Below the pieces are notes generated by a model that saw only the letters and a program-made list of their open reading frames with translations, had not been told where the DNA came from and ran no database searches. A program made the position numbers and the translations under genes. A stretch of 64,000 nucleotides of DNA from Calamus simplicifolius (taxonomy: Eukaryota; Streptophyta; Magnoliopsida; Arecales; Arecaceae), in NCBI GenBank assembly GCA_900491605.1, contig UESW01004417.1, positions 494,142 through 558,141 of the forward strand, read 5' to 3'. Positions 33,075-45,200 of the stretch are shown here, piece by piece (positions within the stretch are counted from its first letter, which is position 1; every line of letters starts with the position of its first letter).

Positions 33075-33201
33075 CTATTGCTGGTGCAGCTGCAGATAAC
33101 ATGAGAGGTGCACCCTGAACTGGATGATGGTATTTTTGAACACCCTTTCTTTATTTTTATTCCACCAATGTTCTGCCTGCTGCTCAGCAAACCTTCTCTT
33201 G
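33075..33201 (-). CDS. PRAF: PRAF exon 9: end of the BRX domain and stop
   Basis: Continues SKRRFAEQQAEHWW then NKNKERVF, the helix of the BRX domain. In the sequence as given, the frame then runs KNTIIQFRVHL… to a TAG at 33077-33075. In the next frame a more family-like tail (KYHHPVQGAPLM … AAPPYET) reaches a TAG at 33042-33040. The stop used depends on a single base in the run of five A at about 33131-33135. Confidence 0.8.
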
Positions 33202-36200
33202 CTGTACATGCCATCAAGTACATAAATGAGAATCAATGCGTAAGAACAAACTCAAAAATTTGACATAGGTGATTACTATTTTAAATGTGCTCATTTGTAA
33301 TTATCAACCAATTCAAATAAGTTGTATCTGGCTAGTATTCCTCCCTCCCTCTCTTAGACATAACCTGTCCTGTAGGATTACTTTTTTTGAGTTATAGTGG
33401 TGCATATAATCTATCAATATCACATAAATACTAATTTAGCTGTCATTGGTGCTCAAAGTTAAAATTAGAAATAAACATATAAGAAAAATGATAGGAGTGG
33501 CTCCAATTGAAATAAAATGAGAAATTCAATTATGATGGTTTGGACATATACAACATATACCTTTAAATGCTCCACATAGAACGAGTGATCTTTTATCAAT
33601 CCATGGTAAAGATGAAGGTAGACCTAAACTAACATAGATAGAAATAATTAAAAAAGATATAACTATTTGTAATTTTAATGTCAACTTGGTTCTAAATATA
33701 GCAGAGTGGAGGAAGCAGATTCATGTAGTCTACCGATGTAGTTGGAAAAAGGCTTAGATGAGTTGAGTTGAATTGAGTTGGTGCTCAAAGTTATAGCCAA
33801 ATCATATTTCATGCATAGGGGGCTGGTAGCCAACTCAGATTGGTTAAACAATCCTTTTACGGAATAAGTTGAAATGAAACTAACTTAATGAAGTTGAAAT
33901 GAAATGAGCAAAAAAGGTATTTGATAGAGCCTATGTTGATATTCGAAACTCTAAAACAAACATGGACCAAAATGGACCATTTATCATCTTCAATCCATAG
34001 TTTTCTTTTTTTTTTTTTTTACTGGATGCCATGTGAGCAAGCATCTTCCATCTTATTTATTTGCACAGAGATCAGGGATGTCAAATAGAAAACACTATTT
34101 CTTCTTTGGCTGCAATGATCAAATAGAAGACACTATGTCTTCTTTGGCTACAATTATCAACTTTGTCCTATATATCTAAAAATTTGCATGGTGGAATAAC
34201 ATGCAAGTCTAATCACTCCACTGGGGAGATGACATGAGTGTAACAGGGATAACATGATGGAATTATTTATAATGATAGTTTAATACTTGATGGGCAACAA
34301 AGAATGACAGAAAGATACAGAAAAAGATATATTTGAGTGTTAATATAAGATATAGAATCGATCAACATCATGGTATGCCATACTACCCATACCTGTGCAC
34401 ATTCAGCATACCACACCATAATGATATTGAACCAGTATGTGGTATGAGGGGCATGCTGAGTATCGATATATTGAGCCAACTCCTATACCAAATGTACCGA
34501 CATTGTACCAACATAGTACTAGTACCAAAATTGCGAACCTTTGTCCAGGCACATCCAACAATTTTAAAGACATTAATCTATCTATAACTGACATATCCAT
34601 GGTGTAACTTCGAACCTGAGGCATCCAAGTTACATGAGTCCAGAATGAATATGCTCGCTGAATTAGAACAAAGATATGTTGCAAAATCCAGTGTTACACA
34701 GAATTTACAAGAAATGGCCATGACATGGGTTTGTGCTGCTACAGCATTACCCTACCAATTGCACTAAAGGCAAATAAGACCTGTCCAGAGACTAGCACAA
34801 TAAGTTAAATATTATTATTCATGCACAAATATTGATTGATCTTATGCAATGAATGGCTATCAACATTTTAGATCCAAGTTAATTAATGAGGAAACAGCAG
34901 ATTACACCCATGTAAAGAGCAGGGAATTCATATTTTCAGGACTGTGCAAGTTGTCATGGAATAAGATATTGTGAGACATGAGGATGGAGTGAGTTCAGGA
35001 AAAACTTCAAACTTGCATTGGTGTATCAATGCAAGCTAAGTAAAGTCAGAGCAACAGTTATCATTATGAAGCAATGGCCCAGATATAATAATAAAAATCT
35101 CTTGATCAGTGATAGTACAGCTCTTTATGGGACCAACGTATTCTCAACAAAAAAGGTAAATATCTATTTATGTGACACTTGAATGATAGTGCATTTTCTC
35201 TAAGTTGCTTATAAGATGCATACCTGAATCTGACCCGTTTAAAGAGTTTGGTACCATCCCGAGACTGAATGAAGGTCACATATACACCAGGCTCAAACTG
35301 CTCTGTTGATTCTGCTTTTGGGCCATTCTCTATGCTATGGTGAGCAGTAGCCTCCCTGCTATCAGGAACAGCTGATTTGATATCATTTTGACTACCGCCA
35401 TCAACTGCATTTTGAGATAATTCTAAATCATCCCTAAAATTTTCTATTTTCTGATCATGAATGTCAAATATTCCCTCATTGGTTAGGTGAGGTTGATCGT
35501 TTTCTGAAGAGTCTACAATCAAGGGAAAAGAAACTTTCGACTTGCGATTTTCACTGGCTGTTAAGAATGATTCTACTTGAGTATGCATGACCATTATGCT
35601 GTCACCAACCTCGGTGGGCGGTTTCTCTGCAATCTCCTTCAGCTTCAAACCAGAAAAAGGCAGCCAACAAACATTAGATCAAGAGACAGTAGTTTAATTA
35701 AATCTATAGAACATATACTGCAGTATTTTTTGTTCTGCGCTTGTGCTTTTCGCTCATCAACAGAATAGAGAACTACTGCACTGAAAGCATCTTTAGGGAT
35801 TATTGTTATTATAGATCAAGTAAATGCAGATAAAGGTGTTCAAATTTTGAGTGATACACTAGGATCAAATGAAGCAATCCGAGCACCAAATATATTGGAT
35901 TCTTTACAGCCTACATTCAGGGAGATTTCATATGATAGTTTAATTATATCACGTTTCATGTACTTCAAGATGCAACTGCAATAAGTGTCTATATGGGCAA
36001 ATATGTGCGCGTAAGCCTGCACCATACACGTGTTTGCCAATAATAGTATATCATAGAAAAATTACTATCCATCTGAGAAAAAATATGACCTTCGCACCCA
36101 CTTCTACAAGTTCCGGATGTGAAATTGAAATTAGTCTTTAAAAATACCTTTTTGAGAACTGATGACATCCAATCACTGATCCTGCACGTCGGGAACGGAT

Positions 36201-39200
36201 GAATTCTCCAGGCTCCGCTTCACCATGTCGGGAACGGATGGATTCTTTAGGCTCCGCTTCATCAGGTTACCTGCAAGGAAGTCCCAGGACCGAAAAGGAT
36301 TTTCCGGTGGGACCCTCCGATGCCCAAGTTAGCAATTGAGGTCACAGCCGAAGAGGAGCTCGGATGAGCTCCTTTTAGGTGAAAGGGTGCTCCAGAGAAG
36401 AAGGGATTTCTCTCTGGATCTCAAGATAGCGATTTTTCGGGGATTATCGCGCATCCCTGTTTACTAAGTTGATTCACCTTTTTATAGGGGTTGACCCTGG
36501 CATGGTCAAGTGGGATTCCTAAGGAGGGAATGTCCACGGAGTTATTAGGAGTTGCATGAATCTGCGCTGGTTGGTGGGTCCTATCTCATCGGAAAGGGAG
36601 AAAACGGCGGTTGGTGGGCTAAGTCCCATCAGCCAGCGGGGCTGTCGGGTAGTTGGGTCCAGTCCCATCAGCAGCATGGCCTATGGGTAGTTGGATCTGG
36701 CGTTATCAGGCGACACGGGTCAGAGAGGTAGCATCCCGAGCTACCAGGGCTGTGTTGGGGCAGATTTGGAGGAAACCGAGAGTCTCGACTCCCCCGGGGA
36801 GCCAAAGCTTATCTGGGTCGGCCAAAGGTGGCCGGGGCCGACCTTGCCGACTAGGACGTACCGGGGCAGGGCCGACTCGGTGATCTTGGAGGTGCCGGGG
36901 CCGAGAGGGGCCGACCAAGAAGGGTCGGGGCCGACTCGGTGGGCTTGGAGACGCCGGGGCCGAGAGGGGCCGACCAGGAAGGGTCGGGGCTGACTTGGCG
37001 AGCTTGGACATGCTGGGGCCGAGAGGGGCCGACCAGGAAGGGTCGGGGCCGGCTCGGCGGGCTTGGACACACCGGGACCGAGAGGGACCGACCAGGAAGG
37101 GTCGGGCCGACTCGGCGGGCTTGGAGACGCTGGGGCCGAGAGGGACCGACCAGGAAGGGTCGGGGCCGACTCGGCGGGCTTGGAGGTGCCGGGGCCGAGA
37201 GGGGCTGACCAGGAAGGGTCGGGGCCGACTCGGTGGGCTTGGAGGTGCCGGGGCCGAGAGGGGCCGATCGGGAAGGGTCGGAGCCGACTCGGTGGGCTTG
37301 GAGACGCCGGGGCCGAGAGGGGTCGACCGGGAAGGGTCGGGGCCGAGAGGGGCCGACTGGGAAGGGTCGGGGCCGACTCGGCGGTCTTGGAGGTGCCGAG
37401 GCCGAGAGGGGCCGACTGGGAAGGGTCGGGGCCGACTCGGCGGGCTTGGAGACGTCGGGGCCGAAAGGGGCCGACCAGGAAGGGTCGGGACCGACTCGGC
37501 GGGCTTGGAGACGCCACGGCCGAGAGGGGCTGACTAGGAAGGGTCGGGGTTGACTCGGCGGGCTTGGAGGTGCCGGAGCCGAGAGGGGCCGACAAGGAAG
37601 GATCGGGGCCGACTCGGCGGGCTTGGAGGTGCCGGGGCCGAGAGGGGCCGACCAGGAAGGGTCGGGGCCGACTCGACGGGCTTGGAGGTGCCGGGGCCGA
37701 GAGGGGCCGACCGGGAAGGGTCGGGGCTGACTCGGCGGGCTTGGAGGTGCCGGGGCCGAGAGGGGACGACCAGGAAGGGTCGGGGCCGACTCGACGGGCT
37801 TGGAGACACCGGGGCCGAGAGGGGCCGACCGGGAAGGGTCGGGGCCGACTCGGCTGGCTTGGAGACACCGGGGCCGAGAGGGGCCAACCAGGAAGGGTCG
37901 GGACCGACTCGGTGGGCTTGGAGACGCCAGGGCCGAGAGGGGCTGACTAGGAAGGGTCGGGACCGACTCGGCGGGCTTGGAGGTGCCAGAGCCGAGAGGG
38001 GCCGACAAGGAAGGATCGGGGCCGACTCGGCGGGCTTGGAGGTGCCGGGGCCGAGAGGGGCCGACCAGGAAGGGTCGGGGCCGACTCGGCGGGCTTGGAG
38101 GTGCCAGAGCCGAGAGGGGCCGACAAGGAAGGATCAGGGCCGACTCGGCGGGCTTGGAGGTGCCGGGGCCGAGAGGGGCCGACCAGGAAGGGTCGGGGCC
38201 GACTCGGCGGGCTTGGAGGTGCCGGGGCCGAGAGGGGCCGACCAGGAAGGGTCGGGGCCGACTCGGCGGGCTTGGAGGTGCCGGGGCCGAGAGGGGCCGA
38301 CCAGAAAGGGTCGGGGCTAACTCGGCGGGCTTGGAGGTGCCGGGGCCGAGAGGGGCCGACCGAGAAGGGTCGGGGCCGACTCGGCGGGCTTGGAGGTGTC
38401 GGAGCCGAGAGGGGCCGACCGGGAGGGTCGGGGCCGACTCGGCGGGCTTGGAGGTGTCGGAGCCGAGAGGGGCCGACCGGGGAGGGTCGGGGCCGACTCG
38501 GTGGGCTTGGAGGCGCCGGGGCTGAGATGGGCCGACCGGGGAGGGTCGGGGCCGACTCGGCGGGCTTGGAGGTGCCGAGGTCGAGAGGGGCCAACCAGGA
38601 AGGGTCGGGGCTGACTCGGCGGGCTTGGAGGTGCCGGGGCACACCCATGCTTTGATTTTACTGAAACTACCCTTGGGGCTATATTAGCCACATCAGATGC
38701 CCCCCCTCGCCCCTGAGCGCTAAGGGCCACGCGTCTGCAATCCTTTGGGCGAAAGGGGTGCGAAAATTCAAAAAGAATGATTGCCTCCTTTAGTGCGCTT
38801 TAAATGGGCTGATGTGCTTACGCTTTGTTTCGAGGCAGTGTCGCTTCGAAGATCTCTCGTAATCATGCATTAGGTGGTGATGACGTTGGCGCCAGACGCT
38901 CCGGAGAAGGAGCCCATTGGGTGATGGGGAAAAAGGGCGAAGGCATCAATACCGCTCCGTTTTCTATGGCATGCGATTGGCCGGGGATCGCGTCTTCTGG
39001 AATGGATCGAGGCGGCATACCTCAAGCGCAGGCGAAATTTTTGGCCGGCAGTCTGAGACGCAATGGGCGCGCGCCAGATGGCGGGATCTGGGGCGGCGTT
39101 TGCTGGAGACGGGGGGCTATAAAACCCTCCCAAGGACCTGTAGAAACCTCTACGCTGCCATTGCTTTCTTCTTCTACTTTCTTCTTCTTTGAGTTCTCCT

Positions 39201-42200
39201 GCGACCTGAGTCTTTCCAACTCCCAGGTTAGTTTCATCCCCTTTTTCACCTATGGACCGCCATGCCATTAGGGAGGGCAAGAAATCCGTAGAGGAGTCTT
39301 CCTAGTCTAGCAGTGAGGACCAGGCCCCCGTAGCTAGGAGTCGAATGCCTTAGTCGGTGGGCGGTGTAGTCATCCATAGTGAATCGGCGGCGGCAGGACC
39401 CCCGATCACCTCCGGTCCTCCTATTAGGGCAGTTCCCTTATCCTCTTGCCGTCCGGCGCTTCCTCTGGCGGTGAGCTCCGACCCAGCGGGTCCAGCTGAG
39501 GTGGCTTCCACCATGACCCCTAAGGATATAGAGACCCTTAGGGCTAAATACAATGTCCCTGACTTCATTGACCTGTCCGCGCTAGGGCCCGAGGACAGGG
39601 TGACCTCTGACCATCCGGGCCGGGTCATTCTGTACGAGGAGTTCTTCCGGTGCGGGCTGCGCCTTCCTTTCCATCCTTTTTTCATTAACCTCTTAGATAG
39701 GTATAGGTTAATGCTGGCACAGTTGACTCCGAACTCGATTCGGATCATTTGCGCCTTTGTAATCCTCTGCCACTTCGAGGGGGCCCGTCCAGGGCTGTCC
39801 CTATTTCGAGCTTTCTATAAGCTCCGCTGCCAAGGTGAGGGTGCCTGGTGGGCGTTTACTGCCAGGCCGGGTAGAGCCTTCCCATTGGGTCTCCCATCTA
39901 AAATTAGGGGGTAGAAACCTAGATTTCTCTTTGCCCACGTCGAGGGGGTTAGGGCCGACTGGAGGGAGCCCGAGACCAGCTCCAACGAAGATTCCTTCGT
40001 AGGGGATAGGGATAGGGAGTTATTCACCCGATTGTCCAACTATCAAATCTCCAATTACAAGGAACTCCTGTCCGAGGAGAACCTGGTAGAAGCCGAGTTA
40101 GCCCCATCGACCGGTGAGCTTGGCGCGTGAATTCTTCTGTCCGTCCTTCGATTCGTTGTACGCCGCTACTGATGCTCGTTACTCTTTTGTGCAGCAATGA
40201 GGGTTTCCGCCAGCGATTTTGAGGTCGTCCTGAGGCAAAAAAGGCGGGCGACGGGAGAGTCATCCCGGCCGGCGAAGAAACCTCGAGAAAGGGAGCCATC
40301 AAGGCCGGCCGCTCCCCCTCATAGCCCCGACACCCGCGGGAGAGCCGACCAATAAGAAGCCGATTGTAAGGGCGGCCCGAAGCCTGCGAGGGCCAAGACC
40401 AAAGAAGGGGAGATCCCGGCCACCACCGAGGCGATGGTGGTGGTTTTGGATGGAGAGGAGGAAGTTCCCGCCGCCGCCGATGTGCCCGAGGTGGGGCGGG
40501 TCACTGTTGCTGTTGGCCCTCCAGCCGCTGCCGAGCCAGAAAGGGAAAGTGCTCCCCCAACCGCCAGTGAGGGGGAGCGGGTCGCTAGGGAGGCCTAGAG
40601 CGGGGCGGAGGCGATCGAGAAGCAAAGGGGTGAGTCGGGGAGCTCATCCCGCCAATCGGCCCGGCGCTCGGCCCGCGCCCAGGCCGAAGGCCCGCAGGTG
40701 GGACAGACGAGGCTAGTTCCCCCGGTCAGTTCAGTGGCGGACGCCGCGCAGGCCTACCACCTCCTGTCAGGGGTCCGGACTGCCGAGCTCGAAGAGGAGA
40801 CGCGGGGGATGAGTCACTCCGTGCTCATGGACATGGTAATGGTTTCTGTTGTCCAGGTAAATTTTGAGCACTTGTTACTTTCCCGTATTTCTTCTTCTTC
40901 TTGTGGCTGACATGCTTCTTCTGCTATAGTTGGTTACTGGAGCGTTGGGCCTTCGCAAGGCACTGGCCCACTCTTCCACCACAATCAACAAGGCCCTGGC
41001 GCGGGCCGACAGGTATAAGAAGGAGAGCATGGCGCAGGCTGAAAGCCTTGCTCGCCTGCACAAGGAAAACTCGGCCTGCGAGGAGAGCTGGGCCGATCGC
41101 ATGAGGGAGATGGAGAGCCGGGTCGAAGCCGAGAGCGGCCGGGCCTTCGTGGCCGAGGCCAAGATGGAGCTGGCCTCAGAGAGATTGAGGGCCGGTGCGG
41201 CGCAGAATGAAGAGTTGACTTAGCGGCTCCAACGCGCTGAGGAGGAGACTCGGATCACGGCGGAGAGAGTGGCCGTCGCGAAGAAGGCGGCGGCGGAGGG
41301 TGCGGAGAGAGCGGCCGCTGCAGGGAAGGTGGCGATGGAAGCTGCGGAGAGAGCAGTCGCTGCGGAGAAGGCGGCGACGGAGGCGGGCATGGAGAAGGCC
41401 GGAGCGGTGGCCTGGGCTGACGAAGCCAGCGCCCGCACCGCAGAGGCCGAGAGCAAGGCCTGGGAGGCCGAGGCCAGGGCGCAGCGGGCCGAAACCGAGA
41501 CGGGGCAGGCCGTCTCCAACTATAAGGCCTCACCGGAGTTCAAGCAAGAAGTCATCGAGGCCAGCCTCGACGCTTATATTCAGGGCTTCGAGATGTGCAA
41601 GGCCAGAGTATCCGCGGCCCTCAAGATCAACATGGCCGAACTCGAAGATATCCGGCCCGGGGATTCTGACGAGGAGCCTGCGGAGAAAAGGGACGAAGGG
41701 CAGCCTGGCCCCAGCGGGCCTTGAGTTATTTTTCTTTTACTTTATTGTATGTAATCGGCCTCGGGCCCAATTTTGTACTCTTTTTCAATAGTCAATGAAA
41801 AAGACTTTAACTTCTTTGTGTTTTGATCCATCCCGTCTTCCTTCTGAGAAAAACGCCTTAGTGTGCCTTACTCCTTGTGGCCAAACCGTATATGCTGACG
41901 ACGTTGAAGCTGAATATAGTGTCTTCTAAGATGTTCCATGACTCCGAACTTAGCCAATATTCAATCGCATCTCTAGGATGTAGGCCGGCCATATGAACAG
42001 TCGCTTAAGATGTTTCGTGCTGTCGCAGGTTGTTCGCAAGATGGCTTGCTTACGCATGAGTCCCCAAAGGCTTGGAAAGATCTCCGGGCGGCTTGACGCC
42101 AAGCCTAACTTTGGAGGCGTCTGGATTGACCAGAGATGGTTGAGGTTGATTCTGCCATCGTGAGGGGTTTGCATGTTGCCTGAAGGGTAGCTCGGCCGGG

Positions 42201-45200
42201 CACGGAGCTGCTAGGGTCTTAACCGACTCGGGGGCACCGCCGTGCCGGGGTCGAGTGGTGTCCCGTTAGCCGCAACGCCGGCGAGCTCCTTTTGAACCAC
42301 TTCAGGGGTTTGTGTGCCGCCTGAAGGGCGACTCGACCGGGTACGAAGCTGCTAGGGTCTTAACCGACTCGGGGGCACCATCGTGCCGGAGCCGAGTGGT
42401 GTCCCATTAGCCGCGACGCCGGCAAACTCCTTTTGAACCACTTCAGGGGTTTGTGTGCCGCATGAAGGGCGACTCGACCGGGTACGGAGCTGCTAGGGTC
42501 TTAACCGACTCGGGGGCACCGCCGTGCCGGGGCCGAATGGTGTCTCGTTAGCCGCGATGCCGGTGAGCTCCTTTTGAACCACTTCAGGGGTTTGTGTGCC
42601 GCCTAAAGGGTGACTCGATCAGGTATGGAGCTGCTAGGGTCTTAACTGACTCGGGGGCACCGCCGTGCCGGGGCTAAGTGGTGTCCCGTTAGCTGCGATG
42701 CCGGCGAGCTCCTTTTGAACCACTTCAGGGGATTGTGTGCCGCCTGAAGGGCGACTCGATCGGGTACGGAGGTGCTAGGGTCTTAACCAACCCGGGAGCA
42801 CCGCCGTGCCGGGGCCGAGTGGTGTCCCATTAGCCGCGATGCCGGCGAGCTCCTTTTGAACCACTTCAGGGGTTTGTGTGCCGCCTGAAGGGCGACTCGA
42901 TCGGGTACGGAGCTGCTAGGGTCTTAACCGACTCGGGGGCACCGCCGTGCCAGGGCCGAGTGGTGTCCTGTTAGCTGCGATGCCGGCAAGCTCCTTTTGA
43001 GCCACTTCAGGGGTTTGTATGCCGCCTGAAGGGCGACTCGACCGGGTACGGAGCTGCTAGGGTCTTAACCGACCCGGGGGCACCACCGTGCTGGGGCCGA
43101 GTGGTGTCCCGTTAGCCGCGATGCCGGCGAGCTCCTTTTGAACTACTTCAGGGGTTTGTGTGCCGCCTGAAGGGCGACTCAACCGGTTACGGAGTTGCTA
43201 AGGTCTTAACCGACCCGGGGGCACCGCCGTGCCGGGGCCGAGTGGTGTCCTGTTAGCCACGATGCCGGCGAGCTCCTTTTGAACCACTTCAGGGGTTTGT
43301 GTGCCACCTGAAGGGTGACTCGATCGGGTACGGAGCTGCTAGGGTATTAACCGACTCAGAGGCATCGCCGTGCCGGGGCCGAGTGGTGTCCCGTTAGCCA
43401 CGATGCCGGTGAGCTCCTTTTGAACCACTTCAGGGGTTTGTGTGCCACCTGAAGGGCAACTCGACCGGGTACGGAGCTGCTAGGGTCTTAACCAACTCGG
43501 GGGCACCGCCGTGCCGGGGCCGAGTGGTGTCCCGTTAGCCGCGATGCCGATGAGCTTCTTTTGAACCACTTCAGGGGTTTGTGTGCCGCCTGAAGGGCGA
43601 CTCGATCGGGTATAGAGCTGCTAGGGTCTTAACCGACTCGGGAGCACCGCCGTGCCGGGGCCAAGTGGTGTCCCGTTAGCCGCAATGCCAGCGAGCTCCT
43701 TTTGAGAGATTTGGTCCTTGGAGACAAGGGAGAGTAGGCTGTTACGTCAGAAGGGACCCCCCTTTATTGCTCATGCCCTAGGGGAATACATTATTGGTAA
43801 GATTGGCGAAGGTTATCGGCATTCCAGGTGCGTGAAATTGGTTGTCCATCAAGCTGCTCTAATTTGTATGCCCCCCGGTGGAGTGCCTCGGCGACGCGAT
43901 AAGGGCCCTCCCAGTTTGGGGATAGCTTGCCCCCCTCAGTAGGTTTTGAAACCTCAGCTTTTCTCAAAACCAAATCTCCGCGGCGGAAAACCTTAAGGCG
44001 AACTCGAGCACATCGCTGACAGAAGGTCGCCATGCGTAGCCTCGCCCGATCATGCGCCTCGTCGATGAAGTCCAAATTAGCCCAAATCTGCGCGGAGTTG
44101 CTTTCTTCACTGAAGGACTCCACGCGTGGACTGGGTAGTCCGATCTCGACAAGAATGACGGCCTCGGATCCGAAGGCGAGACTGAAGGGAGTCTCGCCCG
44201 TCGGGGCTCTGGGGGTCGTGTGGTAGGCTCATATCACGCTGGGGAGCTCCTCCACCCAACGACCTTTGGACCCGTCCAACCTGGTTCTAAGTCCTCTAAA
44301 GATGGTGCGGTTCATAACCTCAGCCACCCCGTTGGTTTGGGGATGGCCAACGGAGGTGAATCGGTGATGAATGCCTAGCTCGTCGCAGAAGACTTTGAAT
44401 GCTTCGTTGTTGAATTGGCAGCCGTTGTCCGTGACAAGGGTGTGAGGCAGGCCAAAGCGGCATATGATTGACTTCCAAAAGAAAGCGTTGACTTTGCCTT
44501 CAGTGATCTTGGCAACGCTTCGACCTCGACCCATTTGGTGAAGTAATCAATGGCGACTAGCAAGAACTTCCATTGCCCAGAAGCTGGGAGGAATGGCCCG
44601 AGAATGTCCATTCCCCACTGAGCGAAGGGCCATGGAGCCGAGAGCAGGTTCATCGGGGTAGATGGTTGATATTGGATATGTGCATGGCGCTGGCAACCAT
44701 TGCATTTCTGAACTAGTTTAGCCGCATCCTCCCTCATAGTAGGCCAAAAGTATCCCTGACGGAGGGCCTTTTGGGCTAAGGATCTGCCCCCCAGATGATT
44801 TCCACAGATGCCCTCGTGGATTTCTTTGAGGATGTAGTCGGCATCGGCGGGTCCCACGCACTTGAGCAGGGGATAGGAGAATGACCTTCTGTATAGATGC
44901 TCATCAAGGAGAATGAATTTGGAGGCTTTCCACTTGAGCAACCTGGCTTTGTTGCGGTCATCAAGGAGTGTACCGTCCGTGAGATAACGAACGTAGGCAT
45001 CCATCCATGTGGGCTCTTGGGTGAGCGGGAGGATTTCCTCGCTATCCTCTATACTGGGTCTTTCCAAATATTCAATGTAAGCATCCCTTGCCATACCGCC
45101 GGCAGAGGTGGCCAGACGAGAGAGGATGTCGGCCTTGGCATTTTCACTTCGTGGAATATAACTGATATTGAAGTAAGCCAGCGAGGAGGTCAGGAGCCGA

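Noticed and set aside
34330..34560. GGTATG/CATACC-rich stretch as a MITE
   Set aside because: No clear terminal inverted repeats or target duplication could be defined.
36741..38655. Open frames of up to 597 codons on both strands
   Set aside because: They are produced by the stop-free 59-bp tandem repeat; composition is periodic Pro/Arg/Ser or Gly/Arg with no domain.
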